DNA from: Lentisphaeria bacterium | GTDB lineage: Bacteria > Verrucomicrobiota > Lentisphaeria > Victivallales > Victivallaceae | Assembly (NCBI GenBank): GCA_900768515.1 | Contig: CAAGDG010000041.1 | Coordinates: 1-14,960, forward strand | Direction: 5' to 3' | Length of the DNA stretch: 14,960 nucleotides | In this document: in pieces, positions 6,840 through 13,922 of the stretch | Layout: the number at the start of each line of letters is the position of its first letter | How positions within the stretch are numbered: position 1 is the first letter of the stretch | The notes under the pieces: model-generated | Told to the model about the DNA's origin: nothing | What the model saw: the letters and a program-made list of their open reading frames with translations, nothing else | Database searches by the model: none | Position numbers and translations under genes: made by a program

Positions 6840-9035
6840 ATGGAAATTGCCCAGCTGCTCGAATACGCGATGACTTCTCACGCGTCCGATTTGTTTCTCT
6901 CCACCGGAAAACTTCCGGCATTCCGCCGTTTCGGAGAGGTGGTTCCGGAGGGGGATCAGCCCGTCACCGCAGAAGAGATCGACACCTTCCGCCTCGCCGT
7001 TCTGGGGGAGGCCGGGGAGTCCGCCTACCGGGAACATGGCAGCCACGATGCCGCATTTACACTCGCACCCGGCTATCGTTACCGTCTGAACTTCCTGACC
7101 ACCGACCGCGGCCCCGCTGCGGTGGCCCGTCCGATCTACAGCGGAGACCAGCTCTTTTTCGAGCAGCTCGGTCTGCCGGATCAGCTGCGGCTCTTCTGCG
7201 AGAAACCGCGCGGACTGATTCTGGTGGTCGGTTCCGCCGGGAACGGAAAATCCACGACCCTTGGCGCGATGGTCAACCACATCAACCGCAACTTCCACAA
7301 GCATATCATCACCCTTGAGGATCCGATCGAATACCAGTATACCGACGCGGCCGGCCTGATCACCCAGCGGGAGATCAACACCGACGTCTCCAGCTTCGAC
7401 CAGGCGCTTCGCAGCGCCCTGCGCGAGAGTCCCGACGTGATCGTGATCGGTGAAATGCGCGACCTCTCCACCGTGCAGACCGCGATTTCAGCGGCGCTGA
7501 CCGGCCACCTGGTGCTGACCACCACCCACACCGCCGACACCATTCAGGCGGTCGAACGGATTATCGACCTCTTCCCCGAGCACCAGCGTGCACAGGTTGC
7601 CTCCGACCTCTCCATGGCGCTGGTCGGAATCGCGGCGCAGCGGCTGCTCCCCCGCAAAGACGGTGCGGGAATGATCCCGGCACTCGAACTGCTGGTCGGA
7701 ACCCCGACCGTCAAACGGCTGATTCATGAACGCAATTTCAATGATCTCGAACAGGCGATCAACCGCGGTCAGGAAGATGGCATGATCACCTTCAACCGTG
7801 CGATCTTCCAGCTCTTCGCGGATGGAATCGTTTCGCTGGAAGCGGCGGAGATCGCCTCCTCCAACGTCGACGAGTTCCGGCTGCTGCTCAAGGGGATGGA
7901 GTCCGGAGTCGACTCCTTCCGCAACCGCGGGGATGAGAGCGAAGACGGAAAATTCGTGGATATGCGGCGACTGCTGCGCAGCGCGGTCAAGCTCGGCGCC
8001 AGCGACCTCCTGCTTTCGACCGGCTCCAGCCCGGTGCTCCGGATCAACGGAGATCTGCGGGCGCTGGAACTGCCCGCCCTGACCGGCAGCGACACCCAGC
8101 GGCTGCTCTACAGCATCATCTCCCCGCGCCAGCGGGTGATCTTCGAGGAAAAACGGGAGCTGGACCTCGCCCTGACGGTCCAGATGGCGCTCAGTCATGC
8201 ACCGGACGCGCCGGCGCAAAGTTTCCGGTTCCGCGTGAACGGCTTCTTTCAGCGCGGTACCGTCGGCGTGGTGGCGCGCGTGATTTCCGACCGGATTCCG
8301 ACCCCCGAGGAACTGCGGCTGCCGCCCCAGGTGCTGCGGCTGATGACCAAGCAGCAGGGGCTGATCCTGGTCACCGGACCGACCGGAAGCGGAAAATCCA
8401 CCACTCTGGCCAGTCTGATCAATCTGGTCAACCGGACCACCGCAAAACACATCATCACCATCGAAGACCCGATCGAATACGTTCATAGCAACATCATGTC
8501 GCTGGTGGAACAGCGCGAACTGCACGCCGACACCATGGCTTTCGCCACCGCGCTCAAATATGCGCTGCGTCAGGACCCCGACGTGATCCTGGTCGGAGAA
8601 ATGCGCGACATTGAAACCATCGGCGCCGCTTTGACCGCGGCCGAAACCGGCCACCTGGTGCTGGCGACTCTGCACACCAACAGCGCTCCGCAGACCATCG
8701 ACCGGATCATCGACTCCTTCCCGGCCCACCAGCAGAACCAGATCAAGCTTCAGCTCGCCGGCGTGTTGCTCGGCGTCATTTCGCAGCGGCTGCTGCAGCG
8801 CTGCGACGGCAAGGGACGGATCGCCGCTTTCGAGATCATGATGGGGACACCGCCGGCCGCGGCGCTGATCCGCGAGGGCAAGACCGCCCAGCTCCAGTCG
8901 ATCCTCGAAACCAGCTACAAGGACGGCATGATCACTCTGGAACGGTCGCTGGAAGAGCTCTACAGCCGCGGGCTGGTTTCGGCGGATGAGGTCCAGAGTC
9001 TGACCAAGGACTACCAGCAAACGAAGGCATTCTGA
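6840..9035 (+). CDS. Tandem PilT–PilT type IV pilus retraction ATPase
   Basis: A 731-residue protein built of two complete PilT/VirB11-type secretion ATPases in one chain; the usual PilT is about 350-400 residues. Copy 1 (about 1-355) has ASDLFLS, Walker A GSAGNGKST (131-139), Asp box LEDPIEY (159-165), Walker B VIVIGEMRD (200-208) and His box TGHLVLTTTHT (221-231). Copy 2 (about 373-731) has ASDLLLS, Walker A GPTGSGKST (513-521), IEDPIEY (541-547), VILVGEMRD (582-590) and TGHLVLATLHT (603-613). Equivalent motifs are offset by 382 residues. Copy 2 is close to the PilT consensus. Copy 1 is diverged in the P-loop and in RESPD versus RQDPD. It presumably powers pilus retraction from the cytoplasm, but no other pilus gene is in the window. 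A two-ring or heteromeric PilT/PilU-like arrangement is inference. Confidence 0.92.
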   Translation: MEIAQLLEYAMTSHASDLFLSTGKLPAFRRFGEVVPEGDQPVTAEEIDTFRLAVLGEAGESAYREHGSHDAAFTLAPGYRYRLNFLTTDRGPAAVARPIYSGDQLFFEQLGLPDQLRLFCEKPRGLILVVGSAGNGKSTTLGAMVNHINRNFHKHIITLEDPIEYQYTDAAGLITQREINTDVSSFDQALRSALRESPDVIVIGEMRDLSTVQTAISAALTGHLVLTTTHTADTIQAVERIIDLFPEHQRAQVASDLSMALVGIAAQRLLPRKDGAGMIPALELLVGTPTVKRLIHERNFNDLEQAINRGQEDGMITFNRAIFQLFADGIVSLEAAEIASSNVDEFRLLLKGMESGVDSFRNRGDESEDGKFVDMRRLLRSAVKLGASDLLLSTGSSPVLRINGDLRALELPALTGSDTQRLLYSIISPRQRVIFEEKRELDLALTVQMALSHAPDAPAQSFRFRVNGFFQRGTVGVVARVISDRIPTPEELRLPPQVLRLMTKQQGLILVTGPTGSGKSTTLASLINLVNRTTAKHIITIEDPIEYVHSNIMSLVEQRELHADTMAFATALKYALRQDPDVILVGEMRDIETIGAALTAAETGHLVLATLHTNSAPQTIDRIIDSFPAHQQNQIKLQLAGVLLGVISQRLLQRCDGKGRIAAFEIMMGTPPAAALIREGKTAQLQSILETSYKDGMITLERSLEELYSRGLVSADEVQSLTKDYQQTKAF

Positions 9036-9068
9036 CCGGAGACAACCGGGCAGTTCGGAGATGAAACG

Positions 9069-10400
9069 ATGAAAACCATTCGATTGGAACAGGATATTCC
9101 GATCCGATATCGGGGAAAACTCTGTATTATCGGCGCCGGGCCGGGCGGAATCGCCGCCGCCGTCACCGCCGCTCGCCGGGGAACGTCGACCCTCCTTTTT
9201 GACGCGCACACCATGCCCGGAGGCATGAGCACCGCAGGACTGGTCCCGATCTTCATGCCATGGAGCGACGGAATCCACTTTCTTCCCGGCGGTTTCGGCC
9301 GTGAAGTGATCGACGCCCTCCATTCCGAATCGGAAAAACACAATTACGACTGCGGCAGCGCAATAAATGCCGAACACCTCAAACGGATCTACGAACGGCT
9401 TCTCTCCGAAGCCGGCGTTGAATTCCGTTACTACTGCCGGCTTGCCGCCGTCGTTGCCGAACACGGCACACTGCGGCAGGCGGTGTTCGCCGGTCCCGGA
9501 GGACTCTTCGCGGTCGAAGCCGACATCTTCATCGACGGAACCGGAGACGGTACGCTCGCGGCCATGGCCGGCGCCCCGTTTGTCTGCGGCGACCCCGCAA
9601 CCGGGGAAACCATGCCATCCACGCTCTGTTCACTCTGGGCGGGATTTGACTGGGCGGCCTACCGGGCCGGCGGTGCCTTCAGTCACAACGACAACGCGAT
9701 GCTCGGCAAGCTGGAGGAGGCGTTCCGCTCCGGTGAACTCGATGTCGAGGACTACCATCACACCGGAATCAGCCGGATCTCCGCGGTCGCCGCGGCCGGA
9801 AACCTTTCCCACGTTTTCGATCTCGATCCGAGCGATGAAGGTTCCCTGACCCGGGGGCTGGTCGAAAGCCGGCGGCTGCTCGAACGATACGAGGCGTTTT
9901 ACCGGAAGCATATCGCCGGATTTCAGAACGCCGAAATCGTCGGATCCGGTTCCCTGCTCGGAGTGCGGGAGTTCCGCCGAATTCTCGGAGATTATGTGCT
10001 CAACCGGGAGGATTACCTGGCACGCAGGGACTTCCCGGATGAGATCGGACGTTATAACTTTCCGGCGGATATTCATCCGGCCCGCCCCGGACGCGCGGAA
10101 CTGGAAGCGCACAAGCGGCTTTTCTCCAGTTCCGGAAACTGCAAAAAAGGCGAAAGTTACGGGATCCCCTACCGGATTCTTCTGCCGCAGCGGGTTGAGA
10201 ATCTGCTCATCTGCGGCCGCTGCGTGAGTTGCGACCGCGCGGTGGGGGCCTCGATCCGGGTGATTCCGGGCTGCTTCATCACCGGACAGGCAGCGGGAAT
10301 GGCCGGTGCCATCGCGGTGGAAGGCGGAATCACACCCCGGCAGGTGGATCCGGAAACGCTTCGGAACGAACTTCGGAAAATCGGTGGTTATTTCCACTGA
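9069..10400 (+). CDS. FAD-dependent oxidoreductase (PF12831-type)
   Basis: A 443-residue flavoprotein. A Rossmann dinucleotide-binding site GAGPGG lies at 22-27, followed by the family-typical PGGMSTAGLVP (50-60). The C-terminal half holds the second FAD-contact region GRCVSCDRAVGASIRVIPGC and GQAAGMAGAIA, as in FAD_oxidored proteins that are abundant in plant- and mucin-degrading bacteria. The substrate cannot be read from sequence. No signal peptide is visible, so it is probably cytoplasmic. The ATG at 9069 has GGAG 8 nt upstream and lies 33 bp after the PilT stop. An upstream ATG at 9061 runs into a stop after three codons. The 46-bp gap to the next gene suggests cotranscription with the nucleoside-hydrolase-like gene. 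Confidence 0.87.
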   Translation: MKTIRLEQDIPIRYRGKLCIIGAGPGGIAAAVTAARRGTSTLLFDAHTMPGGMSTAGLVPIFMPWSDGIHFLPGGFGREVIDALHSESEKHNYDCGSAINAEHLKRIYERLLSEAGVEFRYYCRLAAVVAEHGTLRQAVFAGPGGLFAVEADIFIDGTGDGTLAAMAGAPFVCGDPATGETMPSTLCSLWAGFDWAAYRAGGAFSHNDNAMLGKLEEAFRSGELDVEDYHHTGISRISAVAAAGNLSHVFDLDPSDEGSLTRGLVESRRLLERYEAFYRKHIAGFQNAEIVGSGSLLGVREFRRILGDYVLNREDYLARRDFPDEIGRYNFPADIHPARPGRAELEAHKRLFSSSGNCKKGESYGIPYRILLPQRVENLLICGRCVSCDRAVGASIRVIPGCFITGQAAGMAGAIAVEGGITPRQVDPETLRNELRKIGGYFH

Positions 10401-10446
10401 TTTCCACCGTAAAGCATCCCATCATCAGTTCAAAGCCGTGCAGAAC

Positions 10447-11349
10447 ATGGAAAAGATCATTCTCGACACCGATTTTGAAACCGACTGCGACGACGTCGGT
10501 GCTTTGTGTACCCTTCACGCACTGGAGAAGCAAGGAGACGTGGAAATTCTCGGCGTGATTGCCAGCGTCTGTTCCCCCTGGCCCGCGGCGGGAGTCCGGG
10601 CGCTGAATCTGGCGCTGGGACGCCCCGGCATTCCGGTCGGAACCAACCGGAGGATTCCGAACCAATTGTGCTATCGTCTTCACCGCGAACGGATGATCGA
10701 CCGTCTCTACCACTGGTGCATGGCGGCGCGTTATCCGGAAGCGGAACCGGGCAGATTCCATCCGGAAGAAGGAATCGACCTTTACCGGCGGCTGCTCCGG
10801 GAGTCGGAGGACGGCAGCGTGACCATCTGCGCGATCGGCCTGCTGACGGTTCTTGCCGACCTGATCGCAACGGAACCGGAACTGGTCGAACGAAAAGTCA
10901 AACATCTGGTCTGCATGGCCAACGGCGTCTACCCGGAAGGGAATCCGCGCTTCAACTGGACCATGGATCCGGAAGCGGCGGAACGTCTGCTCGCCCGCTG
11001 GCCCGGTAAAATCACGGTTTCCGCTCCGGGCGAGGAACTGCTGACCGGGGCGGAGCTTGCCCGGCAACTGCCGGCGGACAATCTTGAACTTCTGGCTTAT
11101 CGCCGCTTCAGTGCGGACGAACCCGGCTTCCGGCGACCGAGCTGGGACCAGCTTACGGTTCTGGAGGCGGCCGGGGTGCTCGGGGACCGGGTGAAGCGGC
11201 ACAGGGGAGGACGAATCCGTTTCTGTGCGGCAAGCGGACGGCATCACTGGGAACCCGGGAGAGGAGAGCATTTCTATCTTACGCCGGCGGCTCCGGCGGA
11301 GGAGATTTCCGTTTTTATCGAAAAATATATGCTGGAAGCCTGGAAGTAA
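10447..11349 (+). CDS. Nucleoside hydrolase family (IunH-like) protein
   Basis: A 300-residue member of the inosine/uridine-preferring nucleoside hydrolase fold, which cleaves N-glycosidic bonds of ribonucleosides using a Ca-binding aspartate cluster. The N-terminal cluster is DTDFETDCDD (7-16), a longer variant of the classic DTDPGxDD. The family pattern FNWTMDPEAA is at 169-178, and SWDQLTVLEAAG (232-243) supplies the C-terminal Asp of the metal site. The frame is open from 10306, but homology begins at the ATG at 10447, so the extra 47 codons (which overlap the oxidoreductase gene) are not used. The ribosome-binding site is weak. The variant metal loop makes the substrate uncertain; it may act on a modified nucleoside or another ribosylated compound. 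Confidence 0.85.
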   Translation: MEKIILDTDFETDCDDVGALCTLHALEKQGDVEILGVIASVCSPWPAAGVRALNLALGRPGIPVGTNRRIPNQLCYRLHRERMIDRLYHWCMAARYPEAEPGRFHPEEGIDLYRRLLRESEDGSVTICAIGLLTVLADLIATEPELVERKVKHLVCMANGVYPEGNPRFNWTMDPEAAERLLARWPGKITVSAPGEELLTGAELARQLPADNLELLAYRRFSADEPGFRRPSWDQLTVLEAAGVLGDRVKRHRGGRIRFCAASGRHHWEPGRGEHFYLTPAAPAEEISVFIEKYMLEAWK

Positions 11350-11440
11350 AATTCCATTCCCCATCGAACACAGCAATCAAACCAGACTAAATCCATTTCC
11401 CATAAAATAGTTGCGTCTCCTTTTTGTCGCTCATCCCGAT

Positions 11441-11793
11441 GGCGGAGGGGCGCGGGTCCCTTCCCGCATCCGTGGTTCCGGGTTCTTCAGCGGGGGTCAA
11501 GGGGGCGCGGCCCCCTTCCCGCATCCGTGGCCCCGAGTTCTTCAGCGGGGGTCAAGGGGGCGCGGGCCCCCTTCCCGCATCCGTGGTTCCGGGTTCTCCA
11601 GCGGGGGTCAAGGGGGCGCGGGCCCCGTCCCGCATCCGTGGTTCCGGGTTCTTCAGCGGGGTCAAGGGGGCGCGGGCCCCTTCCCGCATCCGTGGTTCCG
11701 GGTTCTCCAGCGGGGGTCAAGGGGGCGCGGGGCCCCTTCCCGCATCCGTGGTTCCGGGTTCTCCAGCGGGGGTCAAGGGGGCGCGGCCCCCTT
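11441..11793. repeat. Six-copy ~55-bp GC-rich tandem repeat
   Basis: Six units begin with CCCGCATCCGTGG at 11463, 11518, 11574, 11629, 11683 and 11739, giving periods of 55, 56, 55, 54 and 56 bp. A partial unit tail precedes them at 11441-11460. Each unit runs through a TTCCGGG-like segment, TTCTTCAGCGG or TTCTCCAGCGG, a GGGGGTCAAGGGGG block and a GCGCGGGCCCC block. Length differences fall in the G and C homopolymer runs. Each unit can fold locally (GGGGGC against GCCCCC, or CCCGC against GCGGG). No spacers separate the units, so it is not a CRISPR array. The copy number may be wrong if assembled from short reads. Confidence 0.9.
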
Positions 11794-11794
11794 G
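11774..11794. repeat. Perfect 9-bp GC-rich hairpin closing the tandem array
   Basis: The last repeat unit ends in CAAGGGGGC, a 3-nt loop GCG, and its exact complement GCCCCCTTG. It marks the boundary between the array and the A/T-rich element that follows. Interior units carry shortened versions of the same dyad. Confidence 0.75.
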
Positions 11795-11811
11795 GTCACA
11801 GCTTTTCTTTG

Positions 11812-11844
11812 CTTACTTTCTTTTCACTTGGAAAAGAAAGTAAG
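11812..11844. repeat. Perfect 14-bp A/T-rich palindrome overlapping the glycosidase stop
   Basis: CTTACTTTCTTTTC (11812-11825) and GAAAAGAAAGTAAG (11831-11844) are perfect complements around the 5-nt loop ACTTG. The arms encode the last residues of the minus-strand glycosidase, and its TGA stop (11824-11826) lies at the arm/loop border. No run of T follows on either strand, so it is not a classic intrinsic terminator, although it could still mark the end of transcription or protect the 3' end of the glycosidase mRNA. Confidence 0.85.
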
Positions 11845-13764
11845 GAGGGAGGCGGAGTTGGCGGGGATGGTGAGCTGGAAATCGACGGCGTTCATACGAC
11901 CGAAGAGAGAACGTTCGAAGGACCAGCCGGCGGCGGGGGTGATGACGTCGGTCAATTCTTCGGGCGAGTTGTTGACGGCGATCACCAGCAGCCGGTCCAG
12001 ACTCAATTCATGTTCCGTAAGGGTCAGCAGCGGATTGGTGCGCATGACGCGGCGCCGGACACCGGCCTGTTCCGCGGCGATGCGGTAGATTTCCCAGAAG
12101 GCGGGGGCGTCGGGGAAGAAGGCGCGGGGGCGGTTGGCGGCTTCGATTTCGATGGGGGCGGCGGCGAAAAGGAGCTTTCCGGCACCGAACTTGCAGCAGG
12201 TGAAAGAAGGAGATCCATCATTGTCGACGGCAATGACTTCGGCATTTCCAGCGGTCAAAGCGGAACGGAATTCCGTGCGGCAGGAGAAGTCAAACCCTTT
12301 CCCGCGGAAGCGCACGGGTTCGACCGCGTGGCAGAGCGTTTCGACATCGACGCCGAAGGGCTGATTGAAGGGTTGGAGAGAGCCGCCGTCGGAAGTGACA
12401 AGGAGGGTGGCACCGGCTTCGACTTTTTCGAGGATCTGCTTCCAGATGCGCCGAGAGAGCACACGGGTGCCCCGGATGGAAGGAAGGATGTAGAAATCAG
12501 AGTTGCGCAGCGGCTGCTCGACGGTCTGGAATTCGATATCGAACCCGGCCTGTTTCGCAAAGAGGAAAGCGGAATAGGCGACGCCCCAGTTATCCTGGTC
12601 CTGAGAGAGCAGGACAACGGCATCGCGGCGGAACCGGGGGAGTTTCCGAAGAGAGAGCTTATCCAGCAACGCGGCGAACCGTTCCATGGCCAGCATCGTG
12701 GGTTTCGGGGAACGGTCGATGCGGAGAAGTCCGAGCTCCCGCTCCATGCCGACCCAGTCGTAGGGGGTCTGGGACAATTCGGTCTGGTCGTGAGCGCACC
12801 ACCAGAGGAGACCGCGGCAGTCGTGAGCGAAACAGTTCCAGAGCATATTTTCAAGATAGTGTCCTGCCACCGCGTCCCCGGACCGCATCGGTCCGAGGTT
12901 TCCGGCCTCCTCGACAAAAGCGGGAGAACCGGCGACATCGGCATAGAGCCGGGTTTCCGCAGTCGCATGGAAGGCGTTGCGGAAGGTGTTGACCGGGTCG
13001 AGATCGCAATGCGGTGTGAAGAGCGGATAAGGATGGGTGCAGAGGACATCGGTCGTTTCAGCCTGATCGGGAATCGACCAGGAGTGGCGGCCGTCCGGGA
13101 AACAGACGAGACCGTGCATGCCGGAGACCACCGGACGGACGGAGTCTTCGCGGCGGATCGCGGAGGTGATGGTGTTGCACCAGTTCCAGGCCTGGTCCTG
13201 GGTGGCGACGGCCATGCAGTTGCATTCGTTGCCGAGATCCCAGGCGGCAATCGCGGAGCAGGAGGAAAGTTCGGAGACGAGGAAGCGGACCATTCTGATC
13301 TGCCAGCGGATCGCTTCTGGATCGGTGAGCACGTTGACGCCCTCAAAAGCGGGCGGCACATACATCCGCCCGGACATCCAGCCGGTGACCAGACCGACCA
13401 CGAGGCGGAGTTTCCTCTCTTCCGCGAGTTCGGCGAGGCGCCGGAACCGTTCGACCATGACCGGATCAACCCCCGCCCTGCCGGCGGGTGTGTCCGGAAG
13501 CGGTTCCTCTCCGAACCGCATCTCCCTCGGAATCTGGGCGTAGGTGGTGTGCCGCTTCAGCGGCTGGAAGTCCGGCCAGAGCGGGAAGACCCGCAGAACT
13601 TGAACCCCGTGGGAAGCGAGCGCGTCAAAATCGGCGGCGACCGTCTCTTCCGACCAGTTGCGCCACATGAAAGTACCGGCGTGACTCGCCCAGTAATTGC
13701 AGCCGACGAAAAAAGGGTTTCCCGCGCCGAAGATGCCGGCGGGCCGTTCCTTGGAATCGTGCAT
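11824..13764 (-). CDS. Clan GH-A glycoside hydrolase (GH5/GH42-like)
   Basis: A 646-residue protein with an N-terminal (beta/alpha)8 barrel of the retaining GH-A clan. The acid/base is in WDLGNECN (E180) and the nucleophile is probably E286 in FVEEAGNLG. Aromatic barrel residues (GCNYWAS, LLWWCAHDQ) fit a sugar-binding cleft. Residues about 382-470 (AVVLLSQDQ...DFYILPS...GATLLVTSDGG) resemble the amidotransferase-like trimerisation domain of GH42 beta-galactosidases, and a small beta-rich C-terminus follows. No signal peptide is seen, so it probably acts on imported oligosaccharides. The ATG has GGAGG 6 nt upstream. The stop lies inside a 14-bp palindrome. The clan is fairly secure; the family and substrate (beta-galactoside, beta-mannoside or beta-glucoside) are not. 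Confidence 0.82.
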   Translation of the reverse strand: MHDSKERPAGIFGAGNPFFVGCNYWASHAGTFMWRNWSEETVAADFDALASHGVQVLRVFPLWPDFQPLKRHTTYAQIPREMRFGEEPLPDTPAGRAGVDPVMVERFRRLAELAEERKLRLVVGLVTGWMSGRMYVPPAFEGVNVLTDPEAIRWQIRMVRFLVSELSSCSAIAAWDLGNECNCMAVATQDQAWNWCNTITSAIRREDSVRPVVSGMHGLVCFPDGRHSWSIPDQAETTDVLCTHPYPLFTPHCDLDPVNTFRNAFHATAETRLYADVAGSPAFVEEAGNLGPMRSGDAVAGHYLENMLWNCFAHDCRGLLWWCAHDQTELSQTPYDWVGMERELGLLRIDRSPKPTMLAMERFAALLDKLSLRKLPRFRRDAVVLLSQDQDNWGVAYSAFLFAKQAGFDIEFQTVEQPLRNSDFYILPSIRGTRVLSRRIWKQILEKVEAGATLLVTSDGGSLQPFNQPFGVDVETLCHAVEPVRFRGKGFDFSCRTEFRSALTAGNAEVIAVDNDGSPSFTCCKFGAGKLLFAAAPIEIEAANRPRAFFPDAPAFWEIYRIAAEQAGVRRRVMRTNPLLTLTEHELSLDRLLVIAVNNSPEELTDVITPAAGWSFERSLFGRMNAVDFQLTIPANSASLLTFFSK

Positions 13765-13836
13765 TCTGATCCTCCGCTTGAGTTGAAGACCGGGAAACGC
13801 AAGATCGTGCGGTCCCGGCGTGTCATTGTCCGGAAT

Positions 13837-13865
13837 AAAATATCATGGAATATTTGCAGTTTCAA
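13837..13865 (-). promoter_or_regulatory. Candidate promoter for the glycoside hydrolase gene
   Basis: On the minus strand, TTGAAA (13860-13865, five of six consensus positions) is followed by a 17-bp spacer and TATTTT (13837-13842, four of six), about 75 bp before the gene's ATG. The -10 lies inside one arm of a 10-bp inverted repeat shared with the opposite promoter. Confidence 0.5.
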
Positions 13866-13882
13866 GCGAACGGGGATATTTT
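13854..13882 (+). promoter_or_regulatory. Candidate promoter for the methionine synthase gene
   Basis: On the plus strand, TTGCAG (13854-13859) and TATTTT (13877-13882) are 17 bp apart, giving a leader of roughly 30-35 nt before the ATG at 13923. The -35 is weak (three of six). It mirrors the minus-strand promoter exactly about the dyad at 13859/13860. Confidence 0.4.
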
Positions 13883-13922
13883 ATAGAATCATTGACATCA
13901 TCAACCCGAGGTTAGAAATCCG

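Larger units (their letters stand above)
11350..11823. other. Gene-free spacer holding a repeat element
   Basis: This is a 474-bp interval between the nucleoside-hydrolase-like gene and the convergent glycosidase gene. Bases 11350-11440 are AT-richer, and I see no gene, terminator or RNA in them. From 11441 the interval is GC-rich tandem repeats, ending in two hairpins. Long open frames cross it in several phases, but the units vary between 54 and 56 bp, so no frame is preserved and it does not look coding. Confidence 0.8.
13835..13884. repeat. 10-bp inverted repeat in divergent promoter
   Basis: ATAAAATATC (13835-13844) and GATATTTTAT (13875-13884) are perfect complements separated by 30 bp. 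Their centre, 13859/13860, is where the two candidate -35 elements meet back to back. It could be a dyadic operator for one regulator, or simply symmetric -10 elements. Confidence 0.6.

Noticed and set aside
7488..9464. A 658-codon minus-strand open frame across the double PilT gene and the start of the oxidoreductase gene
   Set aside because: It is antisense to two genes with unmistakable motifs, and its His/Gln/Arg-rich translation has no recognisable domain.
11487..11720. A possible repeat protein encoded by the array on the minus strand
   Set aside because: Units of 54, 55 and 56 bp shift the frame between copies, and there is no ribosome-binding site or conserved protein repeat.
11441..11793. 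Possible CRISPR array
   Set aside because: The units are contiguous with no unique spacers, are internally repetitive along their full 55 bp, and no cas genes are nearby.
11812..11844. Classic intrinsic terminator
   Set aside because: The stem is A/T-rich and no T-run follows it on either strand, so it is listed as a palindrome instead.
13765..13922. SAM or cobalamin riboswitch ahead of metH
   Set aside because: The leader after the candidate promoter is only about 35 nt, and I see no cobalamin-box or SAM-I core pairing in the spacer.
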